A stretch of 64,000 bases of DNA from Kumtagia sp963829135 (GTDB lineage Bacteria; Pseudomonadota; Alphaproteobacteria; Rhizobiales; Rhizobiaceae), in assembly GCA_963829135.1 (NCBI GenBank), contig CAWHHO010000009.1, positions 1-64,000 on the forward strand. The letters run 5' to 3'. How positions within the stretch are numbered: position 1 is the first letter of the stretch; every line of letters begins with the position of its first letter. A model generated the notes under the pieces. That model had not been told where the DNA came from. It worked only from the letters and a program-made list of their open reading frames with translations, and did no database searches. A program made the position numbers and the translations under genes. Positions 53,631 to 60,886 of the stretch are shown one piece after another.

Positions 53631-54245
53631 TCGAGACGCTGCGCTGGGACCCCGGCATCGGCTTCGTCCGGCTGGAACGGCATCTGGCCCGGCTCTATGG
53701 GTCAGCGAAAGACCTGGGCTTTTCCTGCGACCCCGAAACCGTCTGTAAGGAACTTGGAGCCGTTGGCGGGAGCAGTGCTCGGCGCGTACGCCTGCAACTC
53801 GCCGAGGATGGCAAGGCAACCGTCACGACGCAGGCTTTCGAGGCCTTGTCGGCGAGTAGAGATTTGGACCTTGCGCATCGCGCAAACCCGCCTCTCCTCT
53901 GGTGACCCGCTGCTGCGCCACAAGACGACACGCCGCGATGCCTACCAGAATGCGCGCTCGGAGTTTCCCGTGTCGGACGCCGATGAGGTGATCCTGCTCA
54001 ACGAGCGGGGCGAGGTATGCGAAGGCACGATCACCAGCCTGTTCGTCGATCCTGGCGAGGGGCGCCCTCTGCTTACGCCATTGCTTTCCTGCGGCTTGCT
54101 TGCCGGTGTCCTGCGCGCCGAACTGATCGACCAGGGAAGGGCTCGCGAGGCAGTGCTTGCGCCGGCCGACTTGACCCGCGCGAACGCGATCTTCGTCGGC
54201 AATTCGTTGAGGGGCCTGATTCCGGCCCGGCTTGCCGATTATTGA
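53579..54245 (+). CDS. pabC: Aminodeoxychorismate lyase (class IV aminotransferase), one frameshift
   Basis: PabC removes pyruvate from 4-amino-4-deoxychorismate to give p-aminobenzoate. FELIETLRWDPGIGFVRLERHLARLYGSAKDLGF starts the protein. After a shift near 53865 it continues RHKTTRRDAYQNAR (PLP lysine), DADEVILLNERGEVCEGTITSLFVD and LLSCGLLAGVLRAELIDQG, typical of class IV PLP enzymes. It begins inside the end of pabB and completes the PABA pair. The CAGGA just before the ATG is a reasonable ribosome-binding site. Confidence 0.85.
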
Positions 54246-54265
54246 CATACGGTTCGCGCCGAATA

Positions 54266-54292
54266 CACTGTGTTCGAGTCACTGTGTTCGAG
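54266..54292. repeat. Tandem 13-base direct repeat upstream of the ParDE-like operon
   Basis: CACTGTGTTCGAG occurs at 54266-54278 and again at 54280-54292, one base apart. It lies directly before the antitoxin start, so it may be an operator bound by the antitoxin in side-by-side fashion. Confidence 0.5.
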
Positions 54293-54302
54293 GATGAAAA
54301 CG

Positions 54303-54587
54303 ATGAGCGCCAGCGAGACATTTTCGATACGTCTTTCTCCCGAGACGAAGCGGGAGCTGGAAGAGTATGCCCGCGACATACAACGCTCCAGCGCCTTCAT
54401 CGTTAAGGAGGCCGTCGAGGCGCATCTAGCCGAACGGCGGGCATATCTGGCTGCGATCGAGGAGGGGGAGCGCGACGTTGAAGCAGGCCGGACCATTCCG
54501 CTTGAGGAAGTCATCGAGTGGATGCAGTCGTGGGGAAAGCCGAACGAATTACCCCGCCCCAGCACGCGCAAGCCCAAAGCCGCATAA
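54303..54587 (+). CDS. ParD/CopG-type ribbon-helix-helix antitoxin
   Basis: The 94-residue protein has the RHH pattern SETFSIRLSPETKRELEEYARDIQRSSAFIVKEAVEAHLAER, followed by an acidic helix (AIEEGERDVEAGRTIPLEEVIEWMQSWG) that would bind the toxin. ATGs at 54294 and 54303 are both in frame; the second matches the family N-terminus better. The toxin gene starts directly at the stop codon. Confidence 0.8.
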   Translation: MSASETFSIRLSPETKRELEEYARDIQRSSAFIVKEAVEAHLAERRAYLAAIEEGERDVEAGRTIPLEEVIEWMQSWGKPNELPRPSTRKPKAA

Positions 54588-54873
54588 GTGAAAGTCCGAG
54601 CTTTCGCATGCCGCCGAACGCGATCTCGATGAGTTGCGCGCTTACATTGCCGCCGATGATCCTTCAGCCGCGGAAATAGTCGTCGGACGCCTGGTCAAGG
54701 CGTTCCTGCTGATCCGCGCGAATACCGAAATTGGCCGGCCCACGCTTCGGCCGGGCATAAGGGAATGGTCAGTTCCAGGCCTTGCCTATGTCATTCCCTA
54801 CAAGGTGCAGTCCGGAACGCTGCATATTCTCCGCATCTGGCACACCAGCCGCGAACGCCCGACAGAATGGTAG
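54588..54873 (+). CDS. ParE/RelE-type toxin, one frameshift
   Basis: From a GTG at 54588 the frame reads VKVR. After a one-base shift near 54600 it continues LSHAAERDLDELRAYIAADDPSAAEIVVGRLVKAFLLI, TEIGRPTLRPGIREWSVPGLAYVIPYKVQSGTLHILRIWHTSRERP. The RxWxVPGxxYVIPYKV and ILRIWHTSR strands mark the ParE/RelE fold. Such toxins poison gyrase or cleave mRNA. It forms an operon with the RHH antitoxin, and its end overlaps the DUF3445 gene by seven bases. Confidence 0.8.
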
Positions 54874-55831
54874 AACCTCCCCCCACCCACACGCCGTATG
54901 ACGGCTCGTCGAAACTGTTCACCATCGGCCTGAAGCCGCTCGACCTGGCCGACTGGATCGAGGTCGACCGCCATTACGCCGCGCATATCGCCGAGAAGCG
55001 GCGGCTTTACGACACGATCCCCGAGCTCGTGTTCGTCGAGGAAGACAGGCACGCGCGATGCGCAGCGCGAGGTGCTCGGCTTGATCCGGGATCATCTCGC
55101 CGCCAATACGGATCGGCTGTTCGCTAGGCCGGAGCAACGAGGGGCCTACCGCGCCAATTTGGCCGATGCCGACGCGATTGCCGCGTCCGACGCTCCGCTG
55201 CGTGCCGCGTCGCTGCTCGTCCAGGAGGATTTGATCCTGATGCGACAGGACGAAACCGGCTGGCGCCTTGTCGCCGGGTCGCTGTGCTTCCCCTCCTCTT
55301 GGTCGCTGACAGAGAAATTCGGCCAGCGCACTGCAGGACATCCACCATCCCGTTCCGGGCTTCGGGCCGGGCACGCGCCCGGCCGAGTTGATCAACCGCA
55401 TGTTCGATCGTCTGTCGCAGCCGGTGGAGCGCTTCAACTGGTCTATCCAGGCGGATAACGCGCTTTACCATCCGCTGTCGAACGCCGCGCGCATCGACCG
55501 CTCGACCAATCGGCCGTCAAAGTTCCCGGACATCGAAGCGGCGGCACGCGCCTTCATCCGCGTCGAACGCCAGACACTGCGGAGGCTGCCGGTGTCGCGC
55601 GACATCCTTTTCACCATCCGCATCCATCTCGATCCACTGGCCCTGCTCGCGCGCCATCCAGACCGAACGGCTCTCTGCCGATCATTCGCCAGTCAGCTGA
55701 CGGAACTCGACGCGGCGCAACTGGACTACAAAGGTTTTACCGCCGACCGCGATCGGCTGATCGAGGCGCTTTTCCGCATCGCGAACAATGCCGCTAGCGC
55801 GGTGTCATCGGACCGAATCCACCGCCCGTAA
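54867..55831 (+). CDS. DUF3445 (heme-dependent oxidative N-demethylase-like), two frameshifts
   Basis: A protein of about 320 residues can be rebuilt: HTPYDGSSKLFTIGLKPLDLADWIEVDRHYAAHIAEKRRL, then QREVLGLIRDHLAAN, SLLVQEDLILMRQDETGWRLVAGSLCFPSSWSLTEKFG. The next part is HHPVPGFGPGTRPAELINRMFDRLSQPVERFNWSI and RVERQTLRRLPVSRDILFTIRIHLDPL. The order matches DUF3445 proteins, some of which contain heme and oxidatively demethylate amines. Shifts are near 55045 and 55320. Its start overlaps the toxin stop. Substrate unknown. Confidence 0.78.
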
Positions 55832-55971
55832 TCCTGAAAAACGCTCCTTATCCACAGCGTCTGCCGCCTCGCGCGATCGACGTCAGGCGATTCGCTGTTT
55901 GTGCTTTTCTATGGCATTGATGGCCCGCCGCATTGAGGCGGCATCCATATCAACGGAGGGACTGGCATAAA

Positions 55972-57419
55972 ATGGCGAAAGACAAATGGCCCGTTTACGG
56001 TGAGATCACAGGTCCGGTGGTGATGATCGGCTTTGGTTCGATCGGTCGCGGAACACTTCCTCTCATCGAACGCCATTTCAAATTCGACAAGTCGCGGATG
56101 GTCGTCATCGATCCGCGCGATACGGATAGGAAGCTGCTCGACGAGCGCGAGATCAGATTTATCCAGGATGCCGTCACCAGGAAGAACTACAAGAAGCTGC
56201 TTGACGCCGCTGCTGACCGAGGGAGACGGCCAGGGCTTTTGTGTCAACCTGTCAGTCGACACCTCGTCGCTGGAGCTGATGAAGCTCTGCCGCGAACTCG
56301 GCGTGCTTTATGTCGACACGGTGATCGAGCCATGGCTCGGCTTCTATTTCAATGATAAGGCCGACAATGCCGACCGGACCAACTATGCCCTGCGTGAGAC
56401 CTTACGCGCCGAGATCCGCAAGCATCCGGGCGGCACGACCGCCGTCTCGTGCTGTGGCGCCAATCCCGGCATGGTGTCGTGGTTCGTCAAGCAGGCGGTG
56501 GTGAACCTATCCCGCGATCTTGGCCTGAAGTTCGAAGAGCCGTCCTTTAACGATCGCGAGGGATGGGCGAAGCTGATGAAAAAAGCGGGCGTCAAAGGTG
56601 TCCATATCGCCGAGCGCGACACGCAGCGCGCCAGGAATCCGAAGCCGATGAATGTGTTCTGGAACACGTGGTCGGTAGAGGGTTTCATTTCGGAAGGGCT
56701 GCAGCCTGCAGAACTCGGCTGGGGCACGCATGAGAAATGGATGCCGAAGAATGCCAAGAAGCACAAGAAGGGCCCCAAGGCGGCGATCTTATCTGGAGCA
56801 GCCTGGCGCCAACACCCGCGTCCGCAGCTGGTGCCCCACGCCCGGCGCGCAATACGGGCTCCTGGTGACGCACAACGAGGCGATTTCAATCGCCGACTAT
56901 TTCACCGTGCGCGATAAGCACGGCGAGGTGACGTTCCGGCCGACCTGCCATTACGCCTACCATCCTTGCAACGATGCGATGCTTTCGCTCGACGAGATGT
57001 TCGGCGCCGCCGGCAGGGCGCAGCCGGTTCAGCATGTGCTCAGCGAAGACGAATTGGTCGACGGCTCCGATGAGCTCGGCGTGCTGCTTTATGGTCACAA
57101 GAAGAACGCTTACTGGTTCGGCTCGCAGCTCACGCTGGACGAGGCGCGCGAACTGGCGCCGTACCAGAATGCCACCGGCATGCAGGTCACGTCTGCCGTG
57201 CTTGCCGGTATGGTATGGGCCATTGAGAACCCGAAGGCCGGCATCGTCGAGGCGGACGAGATGGATTATCGCCGATGCCTCGAGGTGCAGAAGCCCTATC
57301 TCGGTCCCGTAAAGGGCTATTACACCGACTGGACGCCGCTTGCCGACCGCCCCGGACTGTTCCCGGAAGACATCGACACCAAGGATCCGTGGCAGTTCCG
57401 CAATATTCTGGTGCGATAG
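55972..57419 (+). CDS. hss: Homospermidine synthase, two frameshifts
   Basis: The enzyme of about 480 residues joins two putrescines (or putrescine and spermidine) to make sym-homospermidine, the main polyamine of many rhizobia. KWPVYGEITGPVVMIGFGSIGRGTLPLIERHF holds the NAD site. In the second frame come CVNLSVDTSSLELMKLCRELGVLYVDTVIEPW and GANPGMVSWFVKQAVV. In the third come GAQYGLLVTHNEAISIADYFTV and the C-terminus ending NILVR. Shifts are near 56205 and 56790. CGGAGGG precedes the ATG. Ornithine decarboxylase at 26835-27968 supplies its substrate. Confidence 0.9.
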
Positions 57420-57454
57420 ACGCGACTGCCATGACGCATTGTCCGTAAAGCCTT

Positions 57455-57484
57455 GCAATCGCCTGTAAATCGGGCGATTGCTTT
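57455..57484 (+). terminator. Terminator after homospermidine synthase
   Basis: GCAATCGCC at 57455-57463 pairs with GGCGATTGC at 57473-57481 around a nine-base loop, followed by TTTGTGTG. The stem is perfect and the T tract short. Confidence 0.6.
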
Positions 57485-57513
57485 GTGTGCGGACCGAGGA
57501 GAGGACCTGAAAG

Positions 57514-57900
57514 ATGACGATCGACACACGCAAGCTGCTCATAGCGGGTGGCATCGCAATTCTGGCGGCTTCGATATCTGGCTGCATGAGCAGCGGCGGT
57601 GGTGGTTCCAGCGCCAATGCCAGACCCGGCATCGAGGGCGATTGGGACAGCGGCGACGGCGTCGCCGTCTCCAGCTTTGCCGGCGGCATCTTCACCACCA
57701 AGGCCAAGGATACCGGCAACAAGCTTGCCGACGGAAGCTACCGCATCAACGGCAGCATGATCGAGATCACCGTGATTTCGCTGATCCGCAACACGACCAC
57801 AAACGTCAATTGCAGTCAGGTCGATCAGAACCAGCTAAACTGCACCAGCTCCACCGGAAGCACCTTTGTGCTCAGGCGGCGCGTGGCTACCCCGGTCTGA
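57514..57900 (+). CDS. Omp10-like outer membrane lipoprotein
   Basis: This 128-residue precursor has a lipoprotein signal (LLIAGGIAILAASISGCMSSGGG) with the lipobox cysteine at SGC. The mature part, PGIEGDWDSGDGVAVSSFAGGIFTTKAKDTGNKLADGSYRI, then TNVNCSQVDQNQLNCTSSTGSTFVLRRR, closely follows the Brucella Omp10 pattern, including the two conserved NC motifs. It should be anchored in the outer membrane. The cysteine pair may form a disulfide. Function is unknown beyond envelope integrity. Confidence 0.85.
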   Translation: MTIDTRKLLIAGGIAILAASISGCMSSGGGGSSANARPGIEGDWDSGDGVAVSSFAGGIFTTKAKDTGNKLADGSYRINGSMIEITVISLIRNTTTNVNCSQVDQNQLNCTSSTGSTFVLRRRVATPV

Positions 57901-57996
57901 TCTGCCGCTTCACGAATAATTCATTCGCGAAGCCATCGCTGGCGGTCATGCTGGCCGTTGCCGCTCGCGACAAGGCTCCAAGACCCGCATAGCGTC

Positions 57997-58461
57997 CTAC
58001 TCCAATAGCGGCTTCAGAAGGTTGGCCAACTTTGCCGCGGACTCGTCGCCGAGTTTGCGGCCGAGATGCTTCTGGATCGCGCCTCCATAGACGCTCCACA
58101 TCGCGGCTCGCTTGGCCCGTCCCGCCTCGGTGATGGTGATCCACTGTCCTCGGCGATCCTCGTCGAATTTCCTGCGCACGACCAGACCGTCCCGCTCCAA
58201 CCTGTCGATGAGGCGCGACAGGTTTGCCTGCGCGAACAGAGTTCGCTTTTCAATCTCGAAGGGACGCAACCTGCCGCCTTCGGCCCGGTCTAATTCGAGC
58301 ATGACGTCGTACCACGCAAGCGGCGGAAAGCCGGCCAGCTTGAGGTCGCGCTCGATGGCGTCAAAGACCTGCCTCTGCCCTCGCATCAACGCAACCCAGG
58401 CAAGTTCGACCTCATGCGAGATCGGACGAGGTTTCTGCGGCGCGGAGGTCCTGTCAGGCAT
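57997..58461 (-). CDS. MarR family regulator divergent from a glutathione S-transferase
   Basis: This 154-residue MarR protein has EVELAWVALMRGQRQVFDAIERDLKLAGFPPLAWYDVMLELDRAEGGRLRPFEIEKRTLFAQANLSRLIDRLERDGLVVRRKFDEDRRGQWITITEAG as the winged-helix core. The ATG at 58461 directly abuts an inverted repeat (TAGATG-N6-CATCTA), and a second palindrome lies over the gst promoter. It probably represses itself and gst until an electrophile or phenolic ligand binds. Confidence 0.85.
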   Translation of the reverse strand: MPDRTSAPQKPRPISHEVELAWVALMRGQRQVFDAIERDLKLAGFPPLAWYDVMLELDRAEGGRLRPFEIEKRTLFAQANLSRLIDRLERDGLVVRRKFDEDRRGQWITITEAGRAKRAAMWSVYGGAIQKHLGRKLGDESAAKLANLLKPLLE

Positions 58462-58529
58462 AGATGCAAATACATCTATCTTGACAGCATTGGCAAGGGC
58501 CTGTAGATAGATGCATGTGCATGTATCTA
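58461..58529. promoter_or_regulatory. Divergent marR/gst control region with two related palindromes
   Basis: Palindrome A, TAGATG-N6-CATCTA, is at 58461-58478, beside the marR start. Palindrome B at 58508-58529 (arms TAGATgCATG and CATGtATCTA) overlaps the -10 of the gst promoter (TTGACA 58481-58486, 17 bases, TAGATA 58504-58509). The shared TAGATG/CATCTA ends suggest one MarR binding to both. Confidence 0.65.
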
Positions 58530-58545
58530 ACAAGGAGTGATCCCA

Positions 58546-59172
58546 ATGAAACTGTTTTACGCCCCCGGAACATGTTCGCTGTCGCCGCATATCGTCGCCG
58601 AAGAAGCGGGCATCGACCTCAAGCTTGAGAAGATCGACATTTCACGCACACCGCGCCTGCGCGCCGACGGCACGGACTACGCCACAATCAATCCGAACCT
58701 TTATGTCCCCGCGCTCGAGCTTGACGACGGTACGGTCCTGACGGAAGGCGCGGCTATCGTCCAATATCTCGCCGACCTGACACCGGAGCGCGGGCTGGCG
58801 CCCAAAGCCGGGACGACCGAGCACTACAAGCTGTTGTCGTGGCTGGCCTTCGTGGCTACCGAACTGCACAAGGCGTTCAGTCCCTGGCTGTTCCATCCGC
58901 ACTACCCTGAGGAAGTTCAGGAGATCGCGCGGCAGAAGATCGTCACCCGCCTGGCCTATGTTGAGCAACAGCTTGCTGACGGCAGGCAGTATCTCCTCGG
59001 CGAGCGCTTCAGCATTGCCGACGCCTATATGTTCACGATCGTCGGCTGGACGGCCTTTGTGAAGATCGACTTGACGCCGTTCCCCAAGCTCGGCGCGTAT
59101 ATGGCAAGAATTGCGGCGCGCCCGGCCGTTCAGCGTGCCATGCGCGGGGAAGGCCTGAAGGTCGCAGCCTGA
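58546..59172 (+). CDS. gstA: Beta-class glutathione S-transferase
   Basis: This 208-residue protein has the bacterial beta-class start MKLFYAPGTCSLSPHIVAEEAG with catalytic Cys10 and Ser11 in GTCS. NPNLYVPALELDDGTVLTEGAAIVQYLADL binds glutathione, and LGERFSIADAYMFTIVGW lies in the C-terminal helical domain. It conjugates or reduces electrophiles with glutathione in the cytoplasm. AAGGAG precedes the ATG. It is divergent from the MarR gene, with palindromes over its promoter, so it is probably induced by its substrates. Confidence 0.92.
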   Translation: MKLFYAPGTCSLSPHIVAEEAGIDLKLEKIDISRTPRLRADGTDYATINPNLYVPALELDDGTVLTEGAAIVQYLADLTPERGLAPKAGTTEHYKLLSWLAFVATELHKAFSPWLFHPHYPEEVQEIARQKIVTRLAYVEQQLADGRQYLLGERFSIADAYMFTIVGWTAFVKIDLTPFPKLGAYMARIAARPAVQRAMRGEGLKVAA

Positions 59173-59495
59173 TCGGTATAAGACTGTGGCACGGAGCGCG
59201 GCGGCGCACCCGATGAAGGCTCCGCCACCTCCAGACCAGTCCGAATTCGCTCAAAATGGAGGGGAATCGCAGGTGAAAATGTGGGGGGACTTGCGCAGAT
59301 ATCTTGCGCAAGTCTCCACCCTCCGCATTTTCCACATGCGAGGGCGCCGCCCAGACGCGGTCCAGAATGAAACTCCCTTCCCCTCCCCGTGAGGAGGCCC
59401 ATTGCATGCGACCTGGTGAAGTTGCATTCGGCATCTTGCGGATATGTTCTCTTTATGTTCTAGATGCTTGCCGCAGGAACGGGTAAGTGTTGTCG
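59173..59495. other. Intergenic region with a large stem-loop
   Basis: About 320 bases hold no supported gene. At 59273-59335 lies a long inverted repeat: GACTTGCGCA (59288-59297) and TGCGCAAGTC (59305-59314) in the centre, flanked by GTGAAAATG and CATTTTCCAC. It could be a decayed palindromic element or the end of the gst transcript. Confidence 0.5.
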
Positions 59496-59614
59496 ATGGA
59501 CTGGACACTGGCAATCGAGAAAAACCGCGAGGCGCTGAGGCGCGTTCTGGCGATGCTCGTCGCCATGGTTGCGGGCAGCGAATGGCGGGAGCGGAGGGGG
59601 ACAGTTAAGCGCAG

Positions 59615-59693
59615 GGGGACAGTTTACTTTCTTTCCGCAGGTAGACGCGCCTTCTCAGAACCCGGCGCTGGCGGAAAAAAGTAAACTGTCCCC
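59615..59693. repeat. Inverted repeat of the GGGGACAGTTTACTTT type inside a gene
   Basis: GGGGACAGTTTACTTT at 59615-59630, continuing CTTTCCGC, is mirrored by GCGGAAAAAAGTAAACTG and TCCCC ending at 59693, with about 30 bases between. An extra GGGGGACAGTTAA lies just before it. It interrupts the hypothetical gene and introduces a stop. Confidence 0.7.
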
Positions 59694-60269
59694 GGCACCT
59701 ACCCCGGCACCAACCCTGCCGCGCCATCTCCACCGCTTCGTGCTCAGGCTGCTGCGTCCGGCCGAAGCTGCAACGCGGCGGCTGATCATCATCGCCGCGC
59801 GCGGGCTGGTGGTCGAGCTTGCGCCGCCGCGCCTGCGTGCCGCCAAGCCGAAGCCGGTCCTCAACCGAAGCAACGGCTTCGGCACCGGTGTGGTGATCCG
59901 GCCCGGTCCGCTGCCGGAATGGGCCCGTGCGCTGGCCCCGAAGCGCTCGTCCACCCTCTCGCTTCCGCTGTTCGACCCGCTCAAACGGTTCGGCGTCCGC
60001 CGCAAGTCAGTGAAGCCAAGCGCCATGCCGCGCATCAGCTTGCTCGGCGACCGCCCATTCAACCCGCTGTTCCAACCACCCCGCGCGCCGGACCCGCTGC
60101 CGCCATCCCCCGACGATCCGCTCGATGCGGGCCGTCTGCATCGCCGCCTCGAAGCGATTACCTCGGCACTGGACGACCTGCCCCGTCAGGCGAAGCGTCT
60201 TGCTCGCTGGCAGGCCCGGCGTGATGCGGCGATGGATTGGGAGGCAAACGGCACAGCGGGTCAAGCTGC

Positions 60270-60320
60270 TAATCTCCCCCCTTGCGGGGGAGATGTCCGG
60301 CAGGACAGAGGGGGGTGCGA
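60270..60320. repeat. Short palindromic repeat in frame in a hypothetical gene
   Basis: AATCTCCCCCCTTGCGGGGG is a hairpin followed by AGATGTCCGGCAGGACAGAG and a G run. Elements of this form are common between rhizobial genes. Here the reading frame passes through it. Confidence 0.6.
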
Positions 60321-60501
60321 AGGAGTTCGGCGCGATGCAACTGCCAGCCGCGCCAACAAGCACAGCTTTCAGCGCTTCTCGCCGATGCGCCCCGGTCGCC
60401 CGCCTGGCTGGCGCAGACACCCCGCCCATGCAGTGGACGAGATTTTGAACGAACTTCACGGCCTGGCTGTCTGGGCGATGGCGCGTCCCGACACGTCATG
60501 A

Positions 60502-60886
60502 GGGCGCGTGCCCTAATCTCTCGCTGAGATTTTTTCGAACGGGCCAACGGCGCGGCAACGCGCCGAGGGGTTGGTTGTACGCAGCTTTACCCTCGACGGG
60601 AATGGCGCGCCGAAGGTGCCGATGGGAATGTAATGAACAAAGCTGAGACTTGCCCACTTTGTTGGTTCGGTGAAGTGAAATGGATGAGCAGCTTACAAGA
60701 CATCATCGCCGAACCTGCAGTTAATCCAGCTGTAAGACTGTACCGGCTCACACCGCGTTTCTCCACGCGACGCCCGAATTCCCCTTGCATCCGCCCTGGC
60801 CCAATGGAACATATTCGGGGCGATCGTCGTACGACGCTCGATCCGTCGCGCTATGGCGCGGAAATGCATTTTCCGGGAGACCCGCT
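60502..60886. other. Intergenic region upstream of the 5'-nucleotidase gene
   Basis: The 385 bases contain a GC-rich hairpin at 60548-60565 (CGGCGCG-GCAA-CGCGCCG) without a T tract. No clear promoter, Pho box or gene is seen. An open frame across it (60633-60890) lacks family features. Confidence 0.4.

Larger units (their letters stand above)
59496..60501 (+). pseudogene. Rhizobial hypothetical protein disrupted by two palindromic insertions
   Basis: The start MDWTLAIEKNREALRRVLAMLVAMV is followed by a repeat (59615-59693) that brings a stop. In the next frame the protein resumes with LPRHLHRFVLRLLRPAEAATRRLIIIAARGLVVEL, then basic and proline-rich sequence (PLFDPLKRFGVRRK, ISLLGDRPFNPLF) and DDPLDAGRLHRRLEAITSALDDLPRQAKRLARWQARRDAA. 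A second repeat (60270-60320) adds about 17 residues in frame before MRPGRPPGWRRHPAHAVDEILNELHGLAVWAM. Similar uninterrupted proteins occur in Rhizobiales to my knowledge; function unknown. The first insertion probably kills the gene. Confidence 0.55.

Noticed and set aside
60690..60730. Possible Pho box before the 5'-nucleotidase (CTGTAAG and CTGTACC)
   Set aside because: The two half-sites are not 11 bases apart and match the consensus poorly.
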